Shown: positions 32,431-40,422 of the stretch, piece by piece
How the letters are laid out: each line of letters opens with the position of its first letter
How positions within the stretch are numbered: position 1 is the first letter of the stretch
From: Paenibacillus sp. FSL R7-0204
GTDB lineage: Bacteria; Bacillota; Bacilli; Paenibacillales; Paenibacillaceae
DNA: 64,000 nucleotides
Assembly (NCBI RefSeq): GCF_038002225.1
Contig: NZ_JBBOCA010000001.1
Coordinates: 5,332,001 to 5,396,000 of the forward strand
Direction: 5' to 3'
Position numbers and translations under genes: made by a program
Notes under the pieces: model-generated
Seen by the model: the letters and a program-made list of their open reading frames with translations, nothing else
Database searches by the model: none
Told to the model about the DNA's origin: nothing

Positions 32431-35103
32431 CTATTTCGCTTCGTACCAGTTGCTGCCATAACTTACCTCTGCCTTCAGCGGAACAGACAGCTGCAGCGCT
32501 CCGGCCATCACCTCGGGCAGCAGCTGCTTCATCTGCTCCAGCTCCTCCTCCGGCACCTCGAACACTAACTCATCGTGTACCTGGAGCAGCATCCGGCTCT
32601 TCAGGCCGCGCTCATGCAGCGCCCTATCCATATGAACCATGGCCAGCTTGATAATATCCGCAGCGGTTCCCTGAATTGGCGTATTCATCGCCGTACGTTC
32701 TGCGAAGGACCGCAGATTGAAGTTCTTCGCATTGATATCCGGCAGATAACGGCGGCGCTCCAGCAGCGTAGTTACATACCCCTGTTTACGGGCCTCGACT
32801 ACGATGTCATCCATGTAACGGCGCACACCTTGGAATACCTCGAAATACTGCTCAATGAACCGGGCCGCTTCCTTACGCGGAATGTTCAAGTTCTGCGACA
32901 GGCCATAATCGCTGATGCCGTACACAATCCCGAAGTTAACCGCTTTGGCGGACCGGCGCATATTACTGTCCACACTCTCCGCAGGAACGCCGAATACGTC
33001 CATCGCAGTCTTGGTATGAATATCCATATCCTCGACAAAAGCTTCCTTCATCCGCTCATCACCCGAGATATGCGCCAGCACACGCAGCTCGATCTGCGAG
33101 TAATCCGCCGCCAGAATCGACCAGCCCGGCTCGGAGGGCACGAATACCTTACGGAGCTTGCGGCCCTCTTCGAGCCGGATCGGAATATTCTGCAGGTTCG
33201 GGAACTGGCTGCTGAGCCGGCCCGTAGCAGCAATCGTTTGCCGGTAGAAGGTATGCACCTTGCCTGTCTCCGGCGAAATTTCCTTCATTAAACCTTCGAC
33301 ATACGTAGATTGCAGCTTGGCCAGGGTGCGGTATTGCAGAATCAGGCGCACGGCGTCATGATAAGGCGCAAGCTTTTCCAGTACCTCGGCATCGGTCGAA
33401 TATCCGGTCTTCGTCTTCTTCACAACCGGCAGACCGAGCTTCACGAACAGAACCTCGCCCAGCTGCTTCGGAGAATTCAGATTGAATTCGGTTCCGCAGG
33501 CGGCGTAGATTTCAGTGACCAGCCGGGAGATCTGGGCTTCGAATTCCTTACCGAGCTGAATGAGATCGTCCTTATTCACAGCGATGCCCTGCTTCTCCAT
33601 ATCGGCGAGAATCCGTGACAGCGGCATCTCCAGGTCCTGGAACAGACCGGTCATGTCCGTCTTGTCCAGCTCCTCCTGCTGCTTCTGCACAATGCCAAGC
33701 ACAGTCGCACTTTTGCGGGCGACATGCTCACCGAGAATCGCAAGCTCAGGAATTCTATATTTGGCCCCTTTGCCGAAAACATCCTCATCCGGCGACAAGC
33801 GGGGCAGGCCGTATTTCGTGGTCAGGTCATTCAGATTCTGGCTCGCTTCAGTCGGGTCCAGCAGGTAAGCGGCCAGCTGAACATCATTAGCGGCTCCGGC
33901 AAAAGCAATCCCCTGCCAATGCAGCGCCAGATCGGCACGGTGCAGATCATACCCGCTCTTCGGCGCCTGCTCGTCACCGAGCCAGTCCCGCAGGGGGGCT
34001 GCCGAGGGACTCTTCAGCAGGGCAAAAGGCACAAAGTAATGCTGCTCCGGCGAAGACAGCCCGAGGCCGATCACTTCGGCACGGTGCGGGTTCTCCCCGT
34101 TAGATTCCACATGCAGAGCGGAGATGCCCGGCAGTGCCTGTACCAGCTTCTCTATTCCGGCTTCATCAACGATTGTAATCGTAAGCTCTGCCGCTTCCAC
34201 CGCAGCGGGGCCGGACAGGCTGCCGTCTGCCGCATGGGAATAGGCGCTGAGCGACAGGCGCTCCAGCAGGGACTTGAACTCCAGCTTCGCCAGGGCAGGG
34301 CCCGCCGTATCGGCAACAATACCGCTGAACACCATATCCTCCCAGGTATGTTCAAGCGGAACCTCACGGTAGATCGTCGCTAATTTTTTGCTCATGATGG
34401 CGCTGTCCGCATGCTCTTCCAGCTTCTCCTTCATCTTCCCCTTCAGCTCACCGGTTCCGGCCAGCACGCCCTCCACCGATCCGAACTGCTGGAGCAGCTT
34501 AAGCGCTGTCTTCTCCCCGACTCCCGGCACCCCGGGAATATTGTCGCTGGCATCGCCCATCAGCCCCTTCAGATCAATGATCTGCTCAGGGGTGAGATCA
34601 TATTTATCGCGGATCTGCTTAGGCCCGTACAGCTCCACATCCGTAACTCCCTTACGCACCAGTGCGATGGTGGTATGCTCGGAAGCCAGCTGCAGCATAT
34701 CCTTATCCCCCGACACAATCATCACCTGACGGCCGGCGGCATCCGCTTCCCTGGAGATGGTGCCGATAATATCGTCAGCCTCGTAGCCTGCAATCTCGAA
34801 CTGCGGAACTCCCAGACCCTTCAGCAGCTCCTTGAGCAGCGGGAACTGCTCGGACAGCTCCGGCGGGGTCTTCTGGCGTCCGCCCTTATAATCTTCATAG
34901 CCTTCATGCCGGAAAGTAATCTTTCCCGCGTCGAAGGCCACAATCATATGTGACGGTTTATGCTCCTCCAGCAGACGGAGCAGCATCGTCGTGAAACCGT
35001 ATACCGCATTCGTCTGCTGTCCCGCTGTATTCGTCAACGGCGGCATGGCGAAGAACGCCCGGTAAATGATATTATTTCCATCAATGAGTATCAGCTTGTC
35101 CAC
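32431..35103 (-). CDS. polA: DNA polymerase I
   Basis: An 890-residue repair and Okazaki-processing polymerase. The start is GTG 35103 behind GAGGTG; the frame is open farther upstream. Residues 1-290 form the 5'-3' exonuclease (LILIDGNNIIYRAFFAMPPL; GDKDMLQLAS; GVPGVGEKTALKLL). The 3'-5' exonuclease-like middle domain lacks the usual metal-binding acid motifs, as in other Bacillus-type enzymes. The polymerase domain has motif A (LAADYSQIELRVLAHIS), motif B (RRSAKAVNFGIVYGISDYGL) and motif C (LLQVHDELVFE). It follows phoU and precedes mutM. Confidence 0.98.
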   Translation of the reverse strand: MDKLILIDGNNIIYRAFFAMPPLTNTAGQQTNAVYGFTTMLLRLLEEHKPSHMIVAFDAGKITFRHEGYEDYKGGRQKTPPELSEQFPLLKELLKGLGVPQFEIAGYEADDIIGTISREADAAGRQVMIVSGDKDMLQLASEHTTIALVRKGVTDVELYGPKQIRDKYDLTPEQIIDLKGLMGDASDNIPGVPGVGEKTALKLLQQFGSVEGVLAGTGELKGKMKEKLEEHADSAIMSKKLATIYREVPLEHTWEDMVFSGIVADTAGPALAKLEFKSLLERLSLSAYSHAADGSLSGPAAVEAAELTITIVDEAGIEKLVQALPGISALHVESNGENPHRAEVIGLGLSSPEQHYFVPFALLKSPSAAPLRDWLGDEQAPKSGYDLHRADLALHWQGIAFAGAANDVQLAAYLLDPTEASQNLNDLTTKYGLPRLSPDEDVFGKGAKYRIPELAILGEHVARKSATVLGIVQKQQEELDKTDMTGLFQDLEMPLSRILADMEKQGIAVNKDDLIQLGKEFEAQISRLVTEIYAACGTEFNLNSPKQLGEVLFVKLGLPVVKKTKTGYSTDAEVLEKLAPYHDAVRLILQYRTLAKLQSTYVEGLMKEISPETGKVHTFYRQTIAATGRLSSQFPNLQNIPIRLEEGRKLRKVFVPSEPGWSILAADYSQIELRVLAHISGDERMKEAFVEDMDIHTKTAMDVFGVPAESVDSNMRRSAKAVNFGIVYGISDYGLSQNLNIPRKEAARFIEQYFEVFQGVRRYMDDIVVEARKQGYVTTLLERRRYLPDINAKNFNLRSFAERTAMNTPIQGTAADIIKLAMVHMDRALHERGLKSRMLLQVHDELVFEVPEEELEQMKQLLPEVMAGALQLSVPLKAEVSYGSNWYEAK

Positions 35104-35203
35104 ACTAGCACCTCGCCTTTTTCTTGCTTTCTCCTTACATAGTACCATATGCTCTGCACCAAGACGAAATGGCTCTGCCACGAATCGCCGCTTTATGCCA
35201 AAA

Positions 35204-35231
35204 TAAAAAACAAGCCCCCGGAATGAAGGCT
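35204..35231 (-). terminator. Possible terminator after phoU
   Basis: Weak stem AGCCTT / GGGGCT with two G-T pairs followed on the minus strand by TGTTTTTTATTTT, in the gap between phoU and polA. The T-tract is good but the stem is short. Confidence 0.45.
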
Positions 35232-35252
35232 CGCCTCTGGCAGTCTATACTG

Positions 35253-35912
35253 TTATTGGTTCAAATCCGGACGTTTACCTGTAACCAGATACACTACACT
35301 CTCGCCAATATTCGTGGCATGGTCGGCAATCCGCTCAATGTAACGGCCAACCAATGTGAGCAGCATCGCCTGATTCACTGTTTCAGGCTTCTGAACCATA
35401 TAAGTGTACAGTTCGTTAATCATCGCGCTGTATAGGCCATCGACCTGATCGTCATCCTGCGCCATTTTGTAGGCCAGATCCGTATTCTCGTCCAGATAAG
35501 ACTGAATAGCCTCCGTGGTCATGATCGTAACCAGCTCAGCCATGCGCGGAATATCCACAAGCGGCTTAATCAGCTGCTGTCCCTGGATGCGCATCGTTAC
35601 CTTGGCTACATCCAGTGCCAGATCACCCATACGCTCCAGATCGCTGGAGATTTTGAAGGCTACAATAATGCGGCGCAGATCCTTCGCCACCGGCTGCTGG
35701 GTGATGATCAGCCGCGAGCCGATCTCCATAATCCGGTCTTCCATGGCGTTCAGCCGCAGGTCCGCTTTGACAATCTCCTGCGCCCGTGCCGTATCAAGGG
35801 TCTGCAGGGCCAGTACCGCACCGTCGAGTGCATCCGTTACATGCTCGCCCATCTGCTGCAGCAGGGAGCGCAGTTCTTCCAGATCTTTATCGAATTCTTT
35901 TCTGCGAATCAT
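35253..35912 (-). CDS. phoU: Phosphate-signalling protein PhoU
   Basis: A 219-residue all-helical protein from ATG 35912 behind AGGAGG. It has the two PhoU three-helix repeats, with metal-cluster motifs ADLRLNAMEDRIMEIGSRL (first) and GRYIERIADHATNIGESVVYL in part (second), and SDLERMGDLALDVAKV at the join. PhoU links the Pst transporter to the PhoR kinase, damping phosphate-starvation signalling. It is 80 bases after pstB, close to phoPR, so the sensing and modulating parts are clustered here. Confidence 0.96.
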   Translation of the reverse strand: MIRRKEFDKDLEELRSLLQQMGEHVTDALDGAVLALQTLDTARAQEIVKADLRLNAMEDRIMEIGSRLIITQQPVAKDLRRIIVAFKISSDLERMGDLALDVAKVTMRIQGQQLIKPLVDIPRMAELVTIMTTEAIQSYLDENTDLAYKMAQDDDQVDGLYSAMINELYTYMVQKPETVNQAMLLTLVGRYIERIADHATNIGESVVYLVTGKRPDLNQ

Positions 35913-35992
35913 ATCGAAAGTGATCCTCCTCACAAACATTTGGTCATATCGGGTGAACAAGAGTGAACCTAAGACTTACCAATCAGCCAATC

Positions 35993-36748
35993 TTAGCCGA
36001 AGCGGCCGGAAATATAGTCTTCTGTGCGGGAATCCTTAGGGTTCGAGAACAGCAGCTCCGTGTCCGCAGCCTCCACAATAACACCGTTCAGGAAAAATAC
36101 AGTGCGTCCCGATACCCGGGCGGCCTGATGCATATTATGCGTGACCATTACAATCGTATACTTATCCCGCAGCTCCTGGACCAGCTCCTCAATCTTGAGT
36201 GTGGACACCGGGTCTAGCGCTGAAGTCGCCTCATCCATCAGCAGAATATCCGGCTGTACGGCAAGGGCTCTGGCAATACAGAGACGCTGCTGCTGGCCAC
36301 CGGACAGGCTTAAGGCAGACTTCTTGAGGAAATCCTTCACTTCCTCCCAGAGCGCAGACTGGCGCAGGCTTTGCTCTACAAGGACATCCAGCTCGGCCTT
36401 GCTCTTCACACCATGCAGGCGCGGGCCATAAGCCACGTTATCATAGATCGACTTGGGAAAAGGATTGGGCTGCTGGAACACCATCCCCACCTGCTTTCGC
36501 AGACTCTCCACTTCGATCTCGTCGCTGTAGATGTTTTTGCCGCCGATATTTACTTTACCTTCAATACGCGTTCCGGGAATCATGTCGTTCATACGGTTAA
36601 GGGTACGCAGCAGTGTGGATTTCCCGCAGCCGGAGGGTCCGATAAAAGCGGTCACCTGCTTCTCCGGAATCTGCAAATCCACGTTCTTCAGGGCATGGAA
36701 TGACTCATAGTAGAGATCTAGCTTCTCTATGTCAATGATGGATTTCAT
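35993..36748 (-). CDS. pstB: Phosphate import ATP-binding protein PstB
   Basis: A 251-residue ATPase energising high-affinity phosphate uptake. ATG 36748 gives the usual PstB start; a GGAGACAAC site lies about 13 bases upstream. Walker A is [19 protein letters not shown], the last part being specific to PstB; the signature [16 protein letters not shown] and Walker [14 protein letters not shown] follow. Notably the partners pstS, pstC and pstA are not adjacent: pstB is followed only by phoU. A Pho-box promoter directly precedes it. Confidence 0.96.
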   Translation of the reverse strand: MKSIIDIEKLDLYYESFHALKNVDLQIPEKQVTAFIGPSGCGKSTLLRTLNRMNDMIPGTRIEGKVNIGGKNIYSDEIEVESLRKQVGMVFQQPNPFPKSIYDNVAYGPRLHGVKSKAELDVLVEQSLRQSALWEEVKDFLKKSALSLSGGQQQRLCIARALAVQPDILLMDEATSALDPVSTLKIEELVQELRDKYTIVMVTHNMHQAARVSGRTVFFLNGVIVEAADTELLFSNPKDSRTEDYISGRFG

Positions 36749-36786
36749 TAGTTTCTGTTGTCTCCTTCTCATCATCTTCGTTCCCC

Positions 36787-36840
36787 ATGATAAGCTTTCA
36801 GTGTAAATAGAGCTCCAGAGAATTGTTAACGCAGTGTAAA
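36787..36840 (-). promoter_or_regulatory. PhoP-dependent promoter of pstB-phoU
   Basis: On the minus strand the order is TTTACA (36835-36840), 5 bases, TTAACA (36824-36829), 16 bases, TTTACA (36802-36807), 9 bases, -10 TATCAT (36787-36792). TT(A/T)ACA repeats at about 11-base steps are the binding pattern of PhoP~P in Bacillus. The same layout occurs upstream of phoP. Confidence 0.75.
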
Positions 36841-36893
36841 AATCCTTGTGTAGTAAGACAGGTGTCGGAGGAGAAGGTGCTTATCTTGTGAAA

Positions 36894-36925
36894 AGAACAC
36901 CGCCATATTAGATGACAGGTGTTCT
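36894..36925 (-). terminator. Terminator overlapping the phoP stop codon
   Basis: Stem AGAACACC / GGTGTTCT followed by TTTTC on the minus strand. The 5' arm codes for the last phoP residues and the stop codon lies in the loop, so phoP ends within its own terminator. It isolates phoP from the pstB promoter. Confidence 0.7.
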
Positions 36926-37636
36926 CTTCTTGTTGACGACCAGTTTGTAACCCACCCCGCGGATGGAATCGATATGCACGGATTCAGGGTCAAGCTCCAG
37001 CTTCTTGCGCAAGGAGCTGACATGCACATCAACGGTACGCTGGCCTCCGATATAGTCGAAGCCCCAGACCGCATTCATCAGATCATCCCGCGTCAGAACG
37101 ACGCCCGGCTTGCGGGCCAGATACAGCAGCACTTCAAATTCCTTCGGCCGCAGATTGATGCTCTGTCCGCCCAGCGAGACTTCATAACGCTCGGGGTAGA
37201 TCTCCAGCTGTCCGAGAATAATCGTCGATGCAGACACCGCCGTCTCGGGCGGAGCTTCTTCGGCAATGCCGGAGATCCGCCGCAGCACTGCGCTGACCCG
37301 GGCAAGCAGCTCGGATACGCCGAAGGGCTTCGTAATATAGTCATCCGCCCCGGACTTCAGCCCGCGGACGACATCCTCCTCCGCATTCTTGGCCGTCAGC
37401 ACTATAACCGGTGTGCGGATGCCTTGTCCACGCAATTTATCCAGAATGTCAATGCCGTTCATGCCGGGCAGCATCAGATCCAGTACGATCAATTCAAAAG
37501 GTTCTCTAGTCGCACGGTCATATCCTGCCGTTCCATGATCCTCCACCGTCACCTCGTAGCCTTCCTGTGTCAGATTATAAGACAGCAGCCGGGCCAGTGT
37601 CGGTTCGTCTTCAATGACAAGCAATCGTTGTGCCAT
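36908..37636 (-). CDS. phoP: Phosphate-response regulator PhoP
   Basis: A 242-residue OmpR-family regulator from ATG 37636 behind GGGGGA. The receiver has VIEDEPTLARLL, phospho-Asp in LIVLDLMLPGMNG and YITKPFG. The winged helix shows LRPKEFEVLLYLARKPGVVLTR (in part) and RTVDVHVSSLRKKLE. I call it PhoP because of the Pho boxes upstream, the pstB-phoU genes downstream and the polA neighbourhood. It has its own Pho-box promoter, suggesting positive autoregulation. The kinase gene lies upstream, the reverse of the usual phoP-phoR order. Confidence 0.9.
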   Translation of the reverse strand: MAQRLLVIEDEPTLARLLSYNLTQEGYEVTVEDHGTAGYDRATREPFELIVLDLMLPGMNGIDILDKLRGQGIRTPVIVLTAKNAEEDVVRGLKSGADDYITKPFGVSELLARVSAVLRRISGIAEEAPPETAVSASTIILGQLEIYPERYEVSLGGQSINLRPKEFEVLLYLARKPGVVLTRDDLMNAVWGFDYIGGQRTVDVHVSSLRKKLELDPESVHIDSIRGVGYKLVVNKKRTPVI

Positions 37637-37690
37637 AGGTTCCCCCGTCTTTTCATAGGTTATTAATTTTACAAAACTGCACACATGCAC

Positions 37691-37722
37691 ATCATAGCAC
37701 CACAATGTTAACTTAGTGTAAA
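37691..37722 (-). promoter_or_regulatory. PhoP-box promoter of phoP
   Basis: Minus strand: TTTACA (37717-37722), 5 bases, TTAACA (37706-37711), 9 bases, -10 TATGAT (37691-37696). Box spacing and distance to the -10 are the same as at pstB, implying one regulator, PhoP itself. Confidence 0.75.
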
Positions 37723-37756
37723 ATCATAAATTTATTCTCTATTAGACTCCGCAGGG

Positions 37757-39550
37757 TTATTGATTCTCTTCCTGAAGCAGCGGCAAATCCAGGATGAATG
37801 AGCTGCCGATGCCCAGATCGCTCTCTACGTTAATAGACCCGCGATGCAGCTCGACCAGATGCTTCACAATGGATAGACCGAGGCCGGTTCCGCCGGAGCT
37901 TCTGGAGCGGGCTTTGTCCACCCGGTAAAAGCGTTCAAAGATCCGGGGCAGATCCTTGCGCGGAATCCCCATCCCCGTATCACTGACTGTAAAGCGTACG
38001 CTCTCGGTGCCATCCTTCTTCTGGATGCTCACTGCGGTCACTCTGACATTGCCCCCGTCCTGGGTGTAATTGATCGCATTGGAGAGCAGATTCATGAAAA
38101 TCTGGCGCAGCTTGTCTTCATCTCCCTCAATGAATAGCTCCGCAGGCACATCCGAGCTGAGCGTAATCTTCTTCTTCTCCGCTACCTTGCTGAGCGTCTC
38201 CAGTACGGAGCCGAAGAATTCGATCAGATGAACCGGGGAGCATTCCAGCTGAACGCGTTTGGATTCGATTTTGGACAGCTCCAGGATATCGCCGATCAGG
38301 CGGTTCAGCCGTTCGTTCTCATCGTAGATAATCTGCAAAAACGAACGCGCCGTCTTCTCATCCGTAACGCCCCCGCCCAGGAGGGTCTCGGCGAAGCCTT
38401 TTACCGCAGCGACAGGGGTCTTCAGCTCATGGGAGACATTGGCGACGAATTCGCTGCGCATTTTCTCAAGTCTGCGGATCTCTGTAACCTCCTGAAGAAG
38501 GAACAGCATCCCCCGGGAGCAGCCGTCCTGGATCATCGGCACCCCGTCCAGACGCACAATCCGCTCCACCGGATTATAGATGCTGCGCTCCTCGTGAATA
38601 GGTACACCTGCGGACACTCCATCATCAATCAGCCGGGTCAGCTCATAATGATGCTTAATCTCCTTATAAGAATGTCCGGTCATCTCGCTGTGCTTCACAT
38701 CGAGCAGCCGTTCGGCGGCCCGGTTGAGCAGGGCAATCTCCCCTTCAGCGTTAATCATCACGATGCCGCCGGTCATATTGTCGAGTACACTCTGCAGCAG
38801 GTCCTCATTGTCGCGGATGGTCTTCAGTTGGGCCTGGAGACTGTCGGCCATCGCGTTGATGGCTGTAGCCAGCTGGCCGATCTCATCCTTGCGCTTCATG
38901 GGCACCCGGGCATCGTAATCAAGATCAGTAATCCGCCGCGCCACTCTGGTGATCTGCTCCAGCGGTGAGGTCATACTGGAAGCCACCTTGTAGCTCACCA
39001 AGGTTGCGGCAATGAACAGCAGCACCAGCCCCCCTGCCATGATCATCCACGCCCGGTTCAGTCCTTCGGATACGGTATCTAGCCCCATCGATAGCCGGAT
39101 ATACCCGTCAAAGCCCTGATCCGAAGACACGGAACCTGCCACATACATCATTTCACGGTCTAATGTATCACTGTAACGGATCGCACGGCCAATCCCTTCC
39201 TTCGCGGCCAGCAGCTCCTCTTCGCGGGTAGAGTGGTTGTCCATCTCGCGCGGATTCTTCTCCGAATCCCCAATGACCCGGCCTTGCTTCGTAATGAAGG
39301 TGACACGTGATCCGGTCAAGACGGATATCCTCTCTGCCTGTTCTGTATAGTAGTTCAGGGCATCCGGGCTGCTGGTATCCATGAATGAGAAGGTGCCGGA
39401 GAGCAGCTTTATTTCCCGGGACATGTTTTCTTCCAGCACGGAAATATGCGAATCCTTGAACAGCTGAGCCATGGTGATCCCGGCCCCGGTCATTGATATT
39501 CCTATCAATGCCATAAGTATGATGGTAAGTCGAATGCGGAATGGTTTCAT
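37757..39550 (-). CDS. phoR: Phosphate-sensing histidine kinase PhoR
   Basis: A 597-residue membrane kinase. ATG 39550 begins MKPFRIRLTIILMALIG; the frame is open 114 codons farther but that part is low in coding signal. Two membrane helices (7-30 and about 165-185) enclose an extracytoplasmic domain. HAMP (VARRITDLDYDARVPMKRKD near 203), a PAS domain (DNMTGGIVMINAEGEIALLN), H box VANVSHELKTPVAAVKGF near residue 373 and the ATPase boxes NLLSNAINYTQDGG and GGTGLGLSIVKHLVELH follow. The PAS-containing layout matches Bacillus PhoR. It precedes phoP by 120 bases. Confidence 0.9.
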   Translation of the reverse strand: MKPFRIRLTIILMALIGISMTGAGITMAQLFKDSHISVLEENMSREIKLLSGTFSFMDTSSPDALNYYTEQAERISVLTGSRVTFITKQGRVIGDSEKNPREMDNHSTREEELLAAKEGIGRAIRYSDTLDREMMYVAGSVSSDQGFDGYIRLSMGLDTVSEGLNRAWMIMAGGLVLLFIAATLVSYKVASSMTSPLEQITRVARRITDLDYDARVPMKRKDEIGQLATAINAMADSLQAQLKTIRDNEDLLQSVLDNMTGGIVMINAEGEIALLNRAAERLLDVKHSEMTGHSYKEIKHHYELTRLIDDGVSAGVPIHEERSIYNPVERIVRLDGVPMIQDGCSRGMLFLLQEVTEIRRLEKMRSEFVANVSHELKTPVAAVKGFAETLLGGGVTDEKTARSFLQIIYDENERLNRLIGDILELSKIESKRVQLECSPVHLIEFFGSVLETLSKVAEKKKITLSSDVPAELFIEGDEDKLRQIFMNLLSNAINYTQDGGNVRVTAVSIQKKDGTESVRFTVSDTGMGIPRKDLPRIFERFYRVDKARSRSSGGTGLGLSIVKHLVELHRGSINVESDLGIGSSFILDLPLLQEENQ

Positions 39551-39960
39551 CTGCGGCGGTCCTCTTCCCTCGTGTAAATGTCCATGAGAACACTCTACCT
39601 GCATTTTCGCCAAAATACCAGTTCCGGCGGCGATTATCAACGGGGTGTAAAATGTGGGCTCAGCGGGATGCGGGGGCTGGGAGGAAGCGCCAGGCAGGAT
39701 TGGGATATTAAGTCGAGGGAGGAGCGATATCTGAGATCCAAGAGCCTGGGCCGAGGATGGAGCGCTGTGGGATCTATAATGGACGCTCCGCAAACGGACC
39801 GTTGTTCCGATCGCTGTTGTGTCCAGATTTTTATTATTTTTACCTGATCGGTGAAAATCCGGACACAAAGGCGAACGCTGCCGCTTCTCCACAATCAGTC
39901 CGCCCGCTGCGCTGTTTGAGAGTGGGAGTTACAGTAAACCTTGTATACCTCAAACCCCCG
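39551..39960. other. Gene-free upstream region of phoR
   Basis: Holds the phoR leader. No convincing promoter, RNA or protein-coding signal was seen; the open frames here have no support. Confidence 0.5.
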
Positions 39961-39993
39961 CATACATTTAGCTCGTGCACCCTCGCTCCAGCG

Positions 39994-40330
39994 CATTGTA
40001 ATCGGTTTTCCGATTACATTTGGCTCGCTCACCCCCGACCGGAGCATTGTAATCGGTTTTCCGATTACATTTGGCTCGCTCACCCCCGACCGGAGCATTG
40101 TAATCGGTTTTCCGATTACATTTGGCTCGTTTACCCCCGACCGGAGCATTGTAATCGGTTTTTCGATTACATTTGGCTCGTTCACCCCCGACCGGAGCAT
40201 TGTAATCGGTTTTCCGATTACATTTGGCTCGCTCACCCCCGACCAGCGCATTGTAATCAGTTTTTCGATTACATTTGGCTCGCTCACCCCCGACCGGCGC
40301 ATTGTAATCGGTTTTTCGATTACATTTGAT
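39994..40330. repeat. Tandem array A: seven 51-bp units with palindromes
   Basis: Units begin CATTGTAATC at 39994, 40045, 40096, 40147, 40198, 40249 and 40300, an exact 51-base step. Each holds arms TGTAATCGG and CCGATTACA around TTTT (some units carry a C to T change that shortens the stem), then TTTGGCTCGCTCACCCCCGA and a GC-rich tail. A degenerate partial unit precedes the array (from about 39961). All frames are open through it because 51 is divisible by three, but there is no ribosome site. It lies in the tail-to-head gap between the amylase and phoR genes. Confidence 0.9.
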
Positions 40331-40422
40331 CCGCTTACCTTACCAACCAGAAAACGCCCTCCTAAATGGCGACCCACCATTTAGAAAAGGCGTTACTGCT
40401 TGTTACTTACAAGCTACAAGCG

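Noticed and set aside
39757..40384. Long open frames on both strands across array A, up to 190 codons
   Set aside because: They exist because 51 is divisible by three and the unit has no stops. No ribosome site, no start in context and frames open on both strands together argue against translation.
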